From the NCBI GenBank assembly GCA_903889915.1, contig CAISZK010000085.1:1-33082 (forward strand): a stretch of DNA of 33,082 nucleotides. Reading direction: 5' to 3'. Position numbers and translations under genes: made by a program. The notes beneath the pieces were generated by a model, which worked only from the letters and a program-made list of their open reading frames with translations, had not been told where the DNA came from and made no database searches. Shown in pieces: positions 1-5,900 of the stretch. Numbering within the stretch: position 1 is the stretch's first letter; each line of letters begins with the position of its first letter. The DNA is from an uncultured Bacteroidota bacterium. Its GTDB lineage: Bacteria; Bacteroidota; Bacteroidia; Bacteroidales; CG2-30-32-10.

Positions 1-102
1 AATGTTAGCGCGTGTTTCAAACGCGTGCTACAATGAATAACAAATACTGACGGATTACAAATCCTCATAATAAAACGGAACGGATTAATTAAATCCGTTC
101 CG
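1..102. repeat. Interspersed palindromic repeat, family A, copy 1
   Basis: A 102-bp unit repeated almost identically at 3611-3712 and in decayed form at 8604-8724. It opens with an imperfect palindrome (TTAGCGCGTG, then ACGCGTGCTA) and ends with a perfect 11-bp inverted repeat, CGGAACGGATT / AATCCGTTCCG at 76-86 and 92-102 with a 5-nt loop. No coding sequence is visible. It resembles REP/MITE-like elements, and the window may cut off its left part. Confidence 0.8.
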
Positions 103-122
103 GCATAAAATAAAATACCATA

Positions 123-497
123 TCAGGAAACCTGAATGTCATCATCTATCACTGAGATAAAATCTTTTTCAATCTCAATCAGGAAATGATTCTTTGAATT
201 ATATTTTTGAATAGAATAGATGCATTCTGATAATAATTTTATCAGTTCGTCATTGGAGATGTTTCCAAGATTTATTTTTAATAATTTTCTGGGAGAGTTT
301 TTCACAAAGTAGCTATCACGGAAATCAGAATCCTTTGTTACAACAATAAAATCATTGGAATCAGCATACTCACAAATTTCATTATCTTTAGTAAACCACT
401 TATCCAAAATTTCATTAACATGAATAGCTTCATATCCCATTGATTTGAAATAATTCACAATCTTATAGGATATATGAACATCACACAAGAACTTCAT
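123..497 (-). CDS. DUF5615 family PIN-like protein (putative toxin)
   Basis: A 124-residue protein of the DUF5615 type, a small PIN-like fold related to Mut7-C RNases. Visible marks are the N-terminal MKFLCDVHIS with an acidic residue at position 6, a central acidic patch (KDNEICEYA) and the typical TKDSDF motif, consistent with a metal-binding nuclease site. Its ATG overlaps the stop of the upstream DUF433 gene by one base (TAATG), so the two are translationally coupled. DUF433/DUF5615 pairs are widely regarded as type II toxin-antitoxin modules; here the antitoxin-like gene comes first. Nuclease and toxin activity are inferred from family and context. Confidence 0.85.
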   Translation of the reverse strand: MKFLCDVHISYKIVNYFKSMGYEAIHVNEILDKWFTKDNEICEYADSNDFIVVTKDSDFRDSYFVKNSPRKLLKINLGNISNDELIKLLSECIYSIQKYNSKNHFLIEIEKDFISVIDDDIQVS

Positions 498-724
498 TAA
501 GCCACGTCTTTAATTGAATGACCCGAAAGGTAAAGTTTTGCAAAATTCAAACTTGCGAGGATATCTTCTTTTTCAAGTTCCGGATGGTCTGCAATAATTT
601 GATCGTTTGTCATTCCTGAACCGAGTAAATCTATGATGACTTCAACAGGCCATCTCAGGCCCCTAATGCATGGCTTTCCGTGGCAAACATTTGGGTCAAT
701 AGTTATTCTGTCTAAATGATTCAT
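497..724 (-). CDS. DUF433 family protein (putative antitoxin)
   Basis: A 75-residue protein with the full DUF433 signature: RITIDPNVCHGKPCIRGLR near the N-terminus, then a helix-turn-helix-like region with the ADHPELEKEDILASL segment. DUF433 proteins are small DNA-binding-type proteins usually encoded just upstream of a DUF5615 partner, as here. The stop codon shares a base with the partner's ATG. A promoter -7 box lies 13 nt before the ATG, and the leader is a run of A residues, which suits the A-rich, Shine-Dalgarno-free starts of Bacteroidota. Its role as antitoxin and autorepressor is inferred. Confidence 0.87.
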   Translation of the reverse strand: MNHLDRITIDPNVCHGKPCIRGLRWPVEVIIDLLGSGMTNDQIIADHPELEKEDILASLNFAKLYLSGHSIKDVA

Positions 725-737
725 GATTTTTTTTTTA

Positions 738-745
738 CAAAGTTA
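738..745 (-). promoter_or_regulatory. -7 box TAACTTTG of the DUF433/DUF5615 operon
   Basis: It matches the Bacteroidota consensus TAnnTTTG and lies 13 nt upstream of the ATG at 724. No clear TTTG -33 element is seen at the usual spacing. Confidence 0.5.
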
Positions 746-864
746 CAAAATATCTGTCGGGACCGGAAATAAAATGAAGAAAAGAAAATAATTATTTTTC
801 CGGTTTTGCAATTGTAAAACGTGAAAAAATGGGGATTTTCGATTCGTGATTTTTATCTGAATAA

Positions 865-968
865 TCTATGTAAAACCTATGTGCCTATGATCCTATGTGG
901 TGAAAAAACATTCACGAAAATTTACCACAATAGACACAGTAGATACATAGGTCTTCACATAGGAAAAC
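865..968. repeat. Interspersed repeat family B, copy 1
   Basis: About 100 bp beginning with CCTATGTG-type words and ending in their complement CACATAGG, with the core TTTACCACAATAGACACAG between. Closely repeated at 1159-1262. Right halves occur at 3561-3604 and 8554-8600, and an inverted copy at 25679-25767. Confidence 0.8.
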
Positions 969-1158
969 TTTTAAATAATAAAGATTTTTGATTTCTGATT
1001 TGGTTTAAAGTATCACGCAAAGATCGCAAAGGCGCGATGGAAGACTTGGGATTTTGTTTAAATGTTTAAGAGTTTAAAATTGTCGAAGTGGAACTTTTAA
1101 ATTTTGCATTTTGCATTTTACATTTTACATTTTTTTGATTTCTGATTTTGATTGAAGA

Positions 1159-1262
1159 ACCTATGTGGAACCTAAGTTCCTATGATCCTATGTGGTGAAT
1201 AACATTCACGAAAATTTACCACAATAGACACAGTAGATACATAGGCTTTCACATAGGAAAAA
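1159..1262. repeat. Interspersed repeat family B, copy 2
   Basis: Nearly identical to 865-968, including the core ACAATAGACACAGTAGATAC, in the same orientation about 290 bp downstream. It is followed directly by the GTCAC mini-hairpin pair. Confidence 0.8.
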
Positions 1263-1336
1263 GTCACGGAGTGACGGCCGTTTAGTAGAAAGTATAAAGT
1301 GAATAAAGATAAAGTCACGGAAGTGACGACATTTTG
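1263..1336. repeat. Paired GTCAC-GGA-GTGAC mini-hairpins, copy 1
   Basis: Two 13-14 bp hairpins (GTCAC stem, GGA or GGAA loop) at 1263-1275 and 1314-1327, separated by a conserved GTTT-GTAGAAAG stretch and followed by GACATTTTG. The same paired unit recurs at 3773-3845 and 8786-8859, and a single hairpin at 5601-5613. Confidence 0.75.
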
Positions 1337-1375
1337 AAACGTGAACACTTCAAACTATTCAACCCTTAAACTTGA

Positions 1376-1831
1376 TCAAATTGCGACCCTACCTTCCGAA
1401 GGAATACTTTTTATATTTTGTTGAGGTGCGTTCAAAGATGTCGTCAGGTCATAATGCCTGTTAAATGCCTCCTGAGACAACTTGAATCTTTCAGAAAGTT
1501 TTCTGATAATTTCTTTGCTCAATCCTTTTTTGTAATTCAAAATATCAGATACCAGTCCTTTGCTCACACCTAAGAACTCTGCCATCATAACGGGTTTGAT
1601 ATTGTTGTCCACCATCAATGATTTCAATAGCTGAATAGGATCCAGGCTATCAAAAGTGTTGTGTTCATTATCCCAATATTCAATTAATAAAGTAAGCAAT
1701 TCAATCTCTTCTTTCAAAGATTTATCTTTAGTCCCGTTCGTCAACAATTCTTCCAACTGTTTGCAATACGCATGATATTGCTTTTTGTTTTTGATCACTT
1801 TATATTTTAAGGTTTCCATACACTCTGGCAT
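1376..1831 (-). CDS. higA: HigA-type antitoxin, HTH/XRE family
   Basis: A 151-residue antitoxin of the HigA family (COG5499 type). The helical N-terminal half (residues 5-60) should wrap the toxin. Residues 64-118 form an XRE-type helix-turn-helix, with MMAEFLGVSKGLVSDILN as the recognition region. The gene follows higB directly with a one-base TAATG overlap, giving the toxin-first order typical of higBA. Translation may instead begin at the in-frame ATG at 1819 (METLKYK); the overlapping start is preferred because it couples translation. The protein probably represses its own promoter through the palindrome at 2190-2206. The last 20 residues are not conserved in any way I recognise. Confidence 0.85.
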   Translation of the reverse strand: MPECMETLKYKVIKNKKQYHAYCKQLEELLTNGTKDKSLKEEIELLTLLIEYWDNEHNTFDSLDPIQLLKSLMVDNNIKPVMMAEFLGVSKGLVSDILNYKKGLSKEIIRKLSERFKLSQEAFNRHYDLTTSLNAPQQNIKSIPSEGRVAI

Positions 1832-2163
1832 TAAAAACTGTTTACTGTAAATTGTTCATTCTTTTTACATATTGCATCGTATTGTGCATGTGTCCCAATC
1901 CAACACACAAACAAATGAACCTGCCTTTCGCCGAATACATATTTGCAGATCATTCTGTAATTATTTCCTCCTATGTCAAACACTACCCTATTGCAACTAT
2001 TACCGAGCAAATCAGCAGAGCAAAATGTTTCCTGAATATCAGCAGGCTTATTCCAATCAGCATACTTTAACAGCGTCAACCAAATATTTATTGAACTTCT
2101 GCTTCTTGCATTCTCAGTAGCAAAATCTTCAAGTGTTTGCTTTTTTATTAAATGAACGCGCAT
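1831..2163 (-). CDS. higB: HigB-type mRNA interferase toxin
   Basis: A 110-residue RelE-fold toxin of the HigB family (PF09907 type). Visible marks are the N-terminal MRVHLIKKQTLEDF, a central VVFDIGGNNYRMICKYVF strand pair, and the terminal HLFVCWIGTHAQYDAI segment with the conserved WxGTHxxYD motif. Family members cleave ribosome-associated mRNA. The ATG at 2163 is chosen over an upstream in-frame ATG at 2178, because the latter lies inside the -7 promoter box region and adds residues (MSYLC) absent from the family pattern. This start puts the ATG one nucleotide after the box, so the mRNA would have essentially no leader. higA follows with a one-base overlap. Confidence 0.87.
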   Translation of the reverse strand: MRVHLIKKQTLEDFATENARSRSSINIWLTLLKYADWNKPADIQETFCSADLLGNSCNRVVFDIGGNNYRMICKYVFGERQVHLFVCWIGTHAQYDAICKKNEQFTVNSF

Positions 2164-2164
2164 A

Positions 2165-2198
2165 CAAAGATACGACAATTTTTCAGAAAGTTCACAAA
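2165..2198 (-). promoter_or_regulatory. higBA promoter
   Basis: On the minus strand a TTTG -33 element (2195-2198) is followed 22 nt later by a perfect TATCTTTG -7 box (2165-2172). The -33 element lies inside a palindrome that is a likely operator. Confidence 0.65.
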
Positions 2199-2206
2199 AG
2201 GTGAAC
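2190..2206. promoter_or_regulatory. Candidate HigA operator palindrome
   Basis: GTTCAC (2190-2195) and GTGAAC (2201-2206) form a perfect 6-bp inverted repeat with a 5-nt centre. It covers the -33 box of higBA, the usual place for antitoxin autorepression. Binding is inferred. Confidence 0.55.
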
Positions 2207-2229
2207 TTATTTACAACATTATTTCCAAA

Positions 2230-3309
2230 TTATTTCTTTTCTATGAGGTAATCAAACTGAGGTTGGAGGTAAAAAAAGATGATCGTTTTTTGATCGTCTG
2301 AATAACTTCGAAGTTTATGCCTGATATTATCAGCAATCAGGGGCCTTACAGTTTTCGTTTTTACAAAATACCGGATAATATAATCCATTGAAGATATTCC
2401 AAGAGAAATATTGAAACCGGGGTTTACCCTTGTTTGATGCAGTGCCTGCTGAATGTGTAATTCCTCGTGTATCTTTTCCTGCATATTGTCGGGAAGCAAC
2501 TTTCTTGCTGCATCCACAGACTCGAAGATGACGCTTTTATTTTCAGGACTCCATTTGATATTTCTAAGATTATTTTTCAGTTCGATAAGTGTTTCACTAA
2601 AATTCCCAAGTTTATTGTGAATGTTTTTCCGGGTGTATAAAAGTGCTTCATAATCCAACCAGGGCATATCAGGAAAATCAAATAAAAACAAATGCAGAAA
2701 TGCAGGTAATTCGCTTTTACGGGAAGAGCTTTTGAAATACTCAACAAATTTCTCCCCTTTTTCATCAGGATAATAGTCAGGCATTATCACAAGCATATTT
2801 TCCGGATTGATCATTTTTTCAATTATCAAATCAGTCACGTAATCTTCCCTCTCTATTCTGACATATTCTTTAATCATTTCCTGGCAAAGAATAATTTTTT
2901 CAGATTCGAACCTTGATAAATGTACAGCCCTTTGTTCTTCCAGCTTACATTTCATATCGAGTTTGACATAGTCGCGCATGTGAGCTTTAGAACTGACCAG
3001 CTTGTTCAGGAAGATTAGGTCGTCCTTTGATTTATGTTTTTGAGCCCTCACTTTTTTTTCATAGTTGTAAATTTGATAATAGTTATTGACTAAATCTTCG
3101 CCGTCGGGGAGGGATTCTTTGGTGGCTATGACCCACGCAAGGATCTCATCATCACCTGCCTTTTCAACACCATTATACATTTGAAGGGCGTTGGCAAGAA
3201 CACCATTACTGGTAACAGTATCGGTAAACAATAATGCAGCACGCATTGCTGAAGCTTCCATTGCAACATTGAGAAAGCAATCTTCATCAATAAAAAGAAA
3301 AGTATCCAT
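2230..3309 (-). CDS. Hypothetical protein, 359 residues
   Basis: I do not recognise this family. The protein is highly charged, Lys/Glu-rich and predicted mostly helical, with no signal peptide, membrane segment, Cys cluster or nucleotide-binding loop. The N-terminus MDTFLFIDEDCFLNVAMEAS may be a short strand-helix unit; the middle (roughly 85-170) is rich in KxxK and EE stretches. It has a good promoter of its own (TTTG, 21 nt, TATCTTTG at 3357-3389) and a leader of about 40 nt. Its stop codon lies 24 bp upstream of the higBA operator, on the same strand. The length and the consensus promoter argue for a real gene. A link to the neighbouring toxin systems is possible only by position. Confidence 0.8.
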   Translation of the reverse strand: MDTFLFIDEDCFLNVAMEASAMRAALLFTDTVTSNGVLANALQMYNGVEKAGDDEILAWVIATKESLPDGEDLVNNYYQIYNYEKKVRAQKHKSKDDLIFLNKLVSSKAHMRDYVKLDMKCKLEEQRAVHLSRFESEKIILCQEMIKEYVRIEREDYVTDLIIEKMINPENMLVIMPDYYPDEKGEKFVEYFKSSSRKSELPAFLHLFLFDFPDMPWLDYEALLYTRKNIHNKLGNFSETLIELKNNLRNIKWSPENKSVIFESVDAARKLLPDNMQEKIHEELHIQQALHQTRVNPGFNISLGISSMDYIIRYFVKTKTVRPLIADNIRHKLRSYSDDQKTIIFFYLQPQFDYLIEKK

Positions 3310-3356
3310 GGTCTTAAATTAAAAAAGAAAAAAATGCTTATCCGTGATATTTTAAG

Positions 3357-3389
3357 CAAAGATAAAAAATTACCTGCGTTGAATACAAA
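3357..3389 (-). promoter_or_regulatory. Promoter of the 359-residue hypothetical gene
   Basis: On the minus strand TTTG (3386-3389), 21 nt spacer, TATCTTTG (3357-3364). The ATG at 3309 is about 47 nt downstream, giving an ordinary short leader. Confidence 0.7.
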
Positions 3390-3445
3390 TTTTAGCTCTG
3401 ATAATGTTGGTCTCAATAATCATAAGTCATAAGGTTATTTGCTGC

Positions 3446-3494
3446 GCGTCATTCTTTGTCATTGGTCATTAGTCAAGAGTCATTAAGTCATTAG
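3446..3494. repeat. Degenerate GTCATTxG tandem tract
   Basis: Five to six imperfect copies of a GTCATTAG-like word in tandem. No coding potential is seen. Confidence 0.5.
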
Positions 3495-3610
3495 AGAATA
3501 AAACAATTTAAAAATTGAACTTTTCAAACCCTTCAAACACTATAAACTCCTCAACCCTTCACCGCAATAGGCACAGTAGATACATAGGCTTTCACATAGG
3601 AAAACTTACA

Positions 3611-3712
3611 AATGTTAGCGCGTGTTTCAAACGCGTGCTACAATGAATAACAAATACTGACGGATTACAAATCCTCATAATAAAACGGAACGGATTAATT
3701 AAATCCGTTCCG
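3611..3712. repeat. Interspersed palindromic repeat, family A, copy 2
   Basis: Essentially identical to positions 1-102, including the perfect CGGAACGGATT inverted repeat at its right end. It is embedded in the composite block R. Confidence 0.85.
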
Positions 3713-3718
3713 TCGCAA

Positions 3719-3749
3719 CTTTTCCAAAGTGAAGAAAACTTTGGAAAAG
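3719..3749. repeat. Hairpin element, copy 1
   Basis: Perfect 12-bp stem CTTTTCCAAAGT / ACTTTGGAAAAG with a 7-nt GAAGAAA loop. An identical element lies at 8731-8761. Confidence 0.8.
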
Positions 3750-3845
3750 TAGTCAGAAACAAACCGAAAAAAGTCACGGAGTGACGGCAGTTTGGTAGAA
3801 AGGATAAAATGAAGAAAAATAAAGTCACGGAGTGACGACATTTTG

Positions 3846-3911
3846 AAACAACAACATTTCAAACTTTTCGAACACTATAAACTCTTCAAACTCTTCAAAC
3901 TTTTCAAACTA
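3846..3911. repeat. TTCAAAC-rich tract upstream of trpS
   Basis: A degenerate tandem run of TTCAAAC/TTCAAACT words with a period of about 9-10 nt, continuing the end of block R towards trpS. Similar tracts lie at 8430-8473, 8866-8948 and 17772-17830. Confidence 0.6.
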
Positions 3912-4001
3912 AAACAGAAAACTGCAAAATGTAAAATTCCACGCAACAACAAACCACAAACAACAAACCACAAACTCTTCCACCCCCTTCAAACTTTTTC
4001 A

Positions 4002-4009
4002 TATCTTTG
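4002..4009 (+). promoter_or_regulatory. -7 box TATCTTTG of trpS
   Basis: A perfect TAnnTTTG box ending 4 nt before the trpS ATG. No clear -33 TTTG is found 17-23 nt upstream. The implied leader is almost absent. Confidence 0.6.
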
Positions 4010-4013
4010 CAAC

Positions 4014-5009
4014 ATGGAAACAGTAGTAAGCGGAATAAGGCCAACAGGCAATTTGCACCTTGGAAATTACTTTGGCGCTCTTAAAAATTTTTTAAAAATG
4101 CAACAGGAGCATCATTGCTTTTTCTTTGTTGCAGACTATCATTCTCTGACCACACACCCCACTCCTTTTGATCTTCACAAAAATATCAAACAGGTGCTTG
4201 TGGAATATCTTGCCTGCGGTCTTGACCCCGAAAAGGCAACGATCTACATTCAGAGTGATGTCCCTGAAACCACTGAACTGTACCTGCTGCTCAACATGAA
4301 TGCCTACATGGGAGAGCTTGAACGCTGCACTTCTTTTAAAGAAAAAATAAAAACCCAGCAAAACAATGTCAATGCGGGTCTGCTGACATACCCTGTGCTG
4401 ATGGCTGCTGATGTTCTTCTTCACAGAGCCACCAAAGTGCCGGTTGGCAAGGACCAGGAGCAACATCTGGAGATGATGCGAACTTTTGCAAACCGCTTTA
4501 ACAGGATATATAACGTTGAATATTTCCCCGAACCTCATGCCTTTAATTTTGGTGAAGCGCTGGTAAAAATTCCTGGACTGGATGGCAGCACAAAAATGAG
4601 CAAATCGGAAAACGAAAACAGCGCTATTTTCCTTGCTGATGAGCCTGCCGCCATCCGCAAAAAAGTAATGCGCGCCCTCACTGATGAAGGTCCCAAGACC
4701 CCAAATGAAAAAAAACCACAGGCTATTGAAAATATTTTTAACCTGATGTCGGCATTGTCATCCAAAGAAACCTACGATCATTTCAATGAACTTTACAACA
4801 CCTGCCAGATCCGCTATGGTGACATGAAAAAACAACTAGCTGAAGACGCTATAAAATTTACTGAACCATTCAGGGCACGGATAAGTGAATTGATGTCAGA
4901 CAAGGAATATCTTCATAAAGTCGTCAGGATGGGAGCAGAAAAAGCACGCGAAAGCGCAGGGAAGACAGTTCGTGAAGTCCGTGAGATCATAGGATTCAAA
5001 TCATTTTAA
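4014..5009 (+). CDS. trpS: Tryptophanyl-tRNA synthetase
   Basis: A class I aminoacyl-tRNA synthetase of 331 residues, the normal bacterial TrpRS length. It charges tRNA-Trp with tryptophan using ATP. Visible motifs are the N-terminal GIRPTGNLHLGNYFGAL with the HIGH-type HLGN at residues 15-18, VPVGKDQEQHLEM in the middle (substrate pocket), and the KMSKS loop at 194-198. The frame is open upstream to 3843, but that extension encodes only the TTCAAAC repeat tract; the ATG at 4014 begins the conserved METVVSGIRPTG and sits just after the -7 box. It starts the plus-strand group running to hflX, although the spacing suggests separate transcripts. Confidence 0.98.
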   Translation: METVVSGIRPTGNLHLGNYFGALKNFLKMQQEHHCFFFVADYHSLTTHPTPFDLHKNIKQVLVEYLACGLDPEKATIYIQSDVPETTELYLLLNMNAYMGELERCTSFKEKIKTQQNNVNAGLLTYPVLMAADVLLHRATKVPVGKDQEQHLEMMRTFANRFNRIYNVEYFPEPHAFNFGEALVKIPGLDGSTKMSKSENENSAIFLADEPAAIRKKVMRALTDEGPKTPNEKKPQAIENIFNLMSALSSKETYDHFNELYNTCQIRYGDMKKQLAEDAIKFTEPFRARISELMSDKEYLHKVVRMGAEKARESAGKTVREVREIIGFKSF

Positions 5010-5098
5010 AAATGAATTAAACCAACAGGCATTTCGTGACAAAGCGAATATGACACATCCTTAAACTTTGAACCTTAAACCTTGAACTCTAAACCCAA

Positions 5099-5440
5099 AT
5101 GAAACCTCTTAAAAGTTTAATGCAATTCGCCACATGGCTGATGCGTTTGTCGGTAGCATTTTTTGTGGCGCTGGGTTTTATGCATACGCTGAAGATATTC
5201 GATTTTAAAAGTATCCAGTTTTACATCGCTTTGGTATTTGCCCTGTTTTCGATACTGCTTGTCATTGGAGGATTTTTAAGCAAGCCTGCCCTCACAGTAT
5301 TCTCAGGAATTATGCTTTTTTTCGCTTCTGTTTATGAGATCGTGATCTTATCTTCAGAAGGTGTCACTGTAGAACTTGCCATGTATGGGGTGATCGCCAC
5401 TACAGCGCTTTATTTTGTTACGGCGGGGAATAAACATTGA
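5099..5440 (+). CDS. Small integral membrane protein, unknown function
   Basis: A 113-residue, very hydrophobic protein with about four membrane helices (roughly residues 14-32, 40-60, 64-84 and 90-108), separated by short loops with few charges. The N-terminus MKPLKSL is basic, suggesting it faces the cytoplasm. I do not recognise a family and see no catalytic or ligand motif. The ATG follows a TTAAACTTTGAACC-type repeat tract with no visible promoter box, so it may be read through from trpS, whose stop lies about 90 nt upstream. Confidence 0.75.
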   Translation: MKPLKSLMQFATWLMRLSVAFFVALGFMHTLKIFDFKSIQFYIALVFALFSILLVIGGFLSKPALTVFSGIMLFFASVYEIVILSSEGVTVELAMYGVIATTALYFVTAGNKH

Positions 5441-5442
5441 AA

Positions 5443-5535
5443 AGTGTCTAAAGTGCACTAAAGTGTCTAAATTGTGCTAAAGTGTCCTAAAGTGTGCTAA
5501 AGTGTGCAAAAGTTCGGAGTGTCTAAAGTTGGAGA
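5443..5535. repeat. CTAAAGTGT tandem tract
   Basis: About eight imperfect copies of a 10-11 nt unit CTAAAGTGTG immediately after the membrane-protein stop codon. It looks like a noncoding microsatellite. Confidence 0.65.
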
Positions 5536-5637
5536 GAAAATCATTTTATTATTCCTGTTTATTAAATTTTATCATTAATGTCCTATTAAATTTTTATATC
5601 GTCACGAAGTGACTTTAATACCGCTGTCAATTTTTTA

Positions 5638-5712
5638 TTACAAAGATTAAATCACTACGTGATTAGGGCTGTAATCGGGTTTGAAAACCTCGTAGAGGTG
5701 AAATCTTTGTAA
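5638..5712. repeat. Nested palindromic element
   Basis: Outer arms TTACAAAGATT (5638-5648) and AATCTTTGTAA (5702-5712) are perfect complements. They enclose AATCAC-TAC-GTGATT (5650-5664) and CCTC-GTA-GAGG (5688-5698), giving a two-branched fold. A GCCCC/GGGGC hairpin follows at 5738-5750. Confidence 0.6.
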
Positions 5713-5829
5713 TAATGATACATGTCACGAAAAGGAAGCCCCATCGGGGCGATATCTTCGGAACATCATATTTTATGCGGTTTTAAAGACGATTGTAATA
5801 ATTTCTCCGGACACTAATGAAATTTTATT

Positions 5830-5837
5830 TACCTTTG
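5830..5837 (+). promoter_or_regulatory. -7 box TACCTTTG of the ATPase gene
   Basis: Matches TAnnTTTG. It lies directly before a 16-bp-stem hairpin, so transcripts should begin at or in that hairpin. No convincing -33 element is seen. Confidence 0.5.
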
Positions 5838-5839
5838 TC

Positions 5840-5886
5840 ATTGCGCATTTTGCGTAACGCACTTTGCGCAACGCAAAATGCGCAAT
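5840..5886 (+). promoter_or_regulatory. Long palindrome in the ATPase leader
   Basis: ATTGCGCATTTTGCGT (5840-5855) and its exact complement (5871-5886) form a perfect 16-bp stem with a 15-nt loop containing further GCG words. It sits between the -7 box and the ATG at 5901. It could be an operator or a 5' stabilising hairpin. Confidence 0.6.
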
Positions 5887-5900
5887 TAAAAAAATGACAG

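Larger units (their letters stand above)
746..1375. other. Gene-free interval filled with repeats
   Basis: About 630 bp without a credible gene between the two toxin-antitoxin operons. It holds two copies of repeat family B (865-968 and 1159-1262), a run of TTTTGCAT/TTTTACAT words near 1105-1135, and a pair of GTCAC-GGA-GTGAC mini-hairpins (1263-1275 and 1314-1327). Stops are frequent in all frames. Confidence 0.7.
3552..3845. repeat. Composite repeat block R, copy 1
   Basis: A 294-bp block built in order from a half B repeat (3561-3604), a full family A repeat (3611-3712), a 12-bp-stem hairpin (3719-3749) and a GTCAC mini-hairpin pair (3773-3836), ending GACATTTTG. The same order and nearly the same sequence recur at 8545-8859 in direct orientation. 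The two blocks flank trpS to hflX. No gene is seen in it. Confidence 0.8.
5441..5829. other. Gene-free interval with tandem and palindromic elements
   Basis: About 390 bp with no credible gene. It holds a CTAAAGTG tandem tract, a GTCAC mini-hairpin (5601-5613), a nested palindromic element (5638-5712) and a GCCCC-ATC-GGGGC hairpin (5738-5750). Confidence 0.65.

Noticed and set aside
1852-2120. Plus-strand ORFs opposite higB
   Set aside because: Overlapping frames with no family pattern, opposite a gene with strong HigB motifs.
3592-3828. Minus-strand 78-codon ORF in block R
   Set aside because: It is made entirely of repeat sequence; the same frame is broken in the second block copy.
3843-4013. 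57-codon N-terminal extension of trpS
   Set aside because: It encodes only the TTCAAAC repeat tract (Phe-Lys-Leu repeats). The conserved TrpRS start and the -7 box both point to the ATG at 4014.
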